A stretch of DNA of 15,841 nucleotides from Pseudomonadota bacterium (GTDB lineage Bacteria > Pseudomonadota > Gammaproteobacteria > Halothiobacillales > Halothiobacillaceae), in contig JAJYPA010000143.1 of the NCBI GenBank assembly GCA_021795795.1, positions 1-15,841 of the forward strand, given 5' to 3'. The translations under genes and the position numbers were made by a program. Numbering within the stretch: position 1 is the stretch's first letter; each line of letters starts with the position of its first letter. The notes under the pieces were generated by a model. That model searched no databases. It was not told the origin of the DNA and saw only the letters and a program-made list of their open reading frames with translations. Shown here piece after piece: positions 15,770 through 15,841 of this stretch.

Positions 15770-15841
15770 AGGCTTAATGGTCCAATCTGTCTTAGTTTCC
15801 AGTCAACATACTCGTTTTGCATGACAATCCTAACAGAGTGA
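15766..15841 (-). CDS. Possible 3' end of an upstream gene, cut by window edge
   Basis: A minus-strand frame is open from the window edge to TGA 15766-15768 and ends VDWKLRQIGPLSL. It overlaps the ApeA-like start as ATGA, the usual form of a coupled operon junction. Only 25 codons are visible, too few to recognise a family, and an open frame this short could occur by chance. If real, the ApeA-like gene has an upstream partner outside the window. Confidence 0.35.
   Translation of the reverse strand, partial: HSVRIVMQNEYVDWKLRQIGPLSL

Noticed and set aside
1..15841. CRISPR array or a complete Tn3 transposon
   Set aside because: No regularly spaced repeats are seen anywhere, and the resolvase has no adjacent Tn3 transposase or 38-bp terminal inverted repeats.

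Overview
The window looks like part of a bacterial defence island, probably from a gamma- or betaproteobacterium. That taxonomic guess rests only on the moderate GC content, Shine-Dalgarno starts, a Tn3-type resolvase and familiar type I restriction-modification (R-M) gene families. There are no housekeeping genes and no rRNA.

Left block (1-6935, all minus strand). This is one operon, transcribed leftwards: serine recombinase, hsdM, hsdS, a DUF262/HNH (GmrSD-like) gene, then hsdR, which runs off the left edge. The genes overlap or nearly touch: resolvase/hsdM by 4 nt, hsdM/hsdS by 11 nt, and the other gaps are 14-16 nt. The type I system appears dead. hsdS is split by an IS200/IS605-like element of about 540 bp carrying its own degraded tnpA, and it also has two frameshifts. 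hsdR has two small indels around its nuclease motif. hsdM, the DUF262 gene and the recombinase are intact.

Middle block (7211-13688, plus strand). Two intact genes overlap by 20 nt. The first encodes a 1594-residue protein with a sacsin-like GHKL ATPase domain at the N terminus, a long unassigned middle, a DUF3883/NOV_C nuclease-like domain and a short Tudor-like tail. The second encodes a NERD-domain superfamily 1 helicase. I do not recognise this pair as a named system. It is the best candidate here for an undescribed defence module: an ATPase with a nuclease-like domain, coupled to a helicase with a second nuclease-like domain.

Right block (13689-15841). About 400 bp without a recognisable gene is followed by what reads on the minus strand as the 3' half of a tRNA-Lys(UUU) gene: anticodon arm, variable loop, T arm and acceptor strand with CCA. 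No 5' half is present. This is the usual appearance of an attachment site left by an element integrated in a tRNA gene. To its right the DNA becomes visibly AT-rich and carries an ApeA-like HEPN ribonuclease gene (minus strand), with a hairpin terminator after it and the end of a possible upstream gene overlapping its start. The orientation of the fragment suggests that the ApeA side is the integrated element and the R-M/helicase side is the older flank.

Taken together, three defence layers of different ages sit next to each other: a decaying type I R-M operon with an intact nested type IV-like nuclease, an intact ATPase/helicase pair, and an abortive-infection HEPN gene on a separate AT-rich segment.
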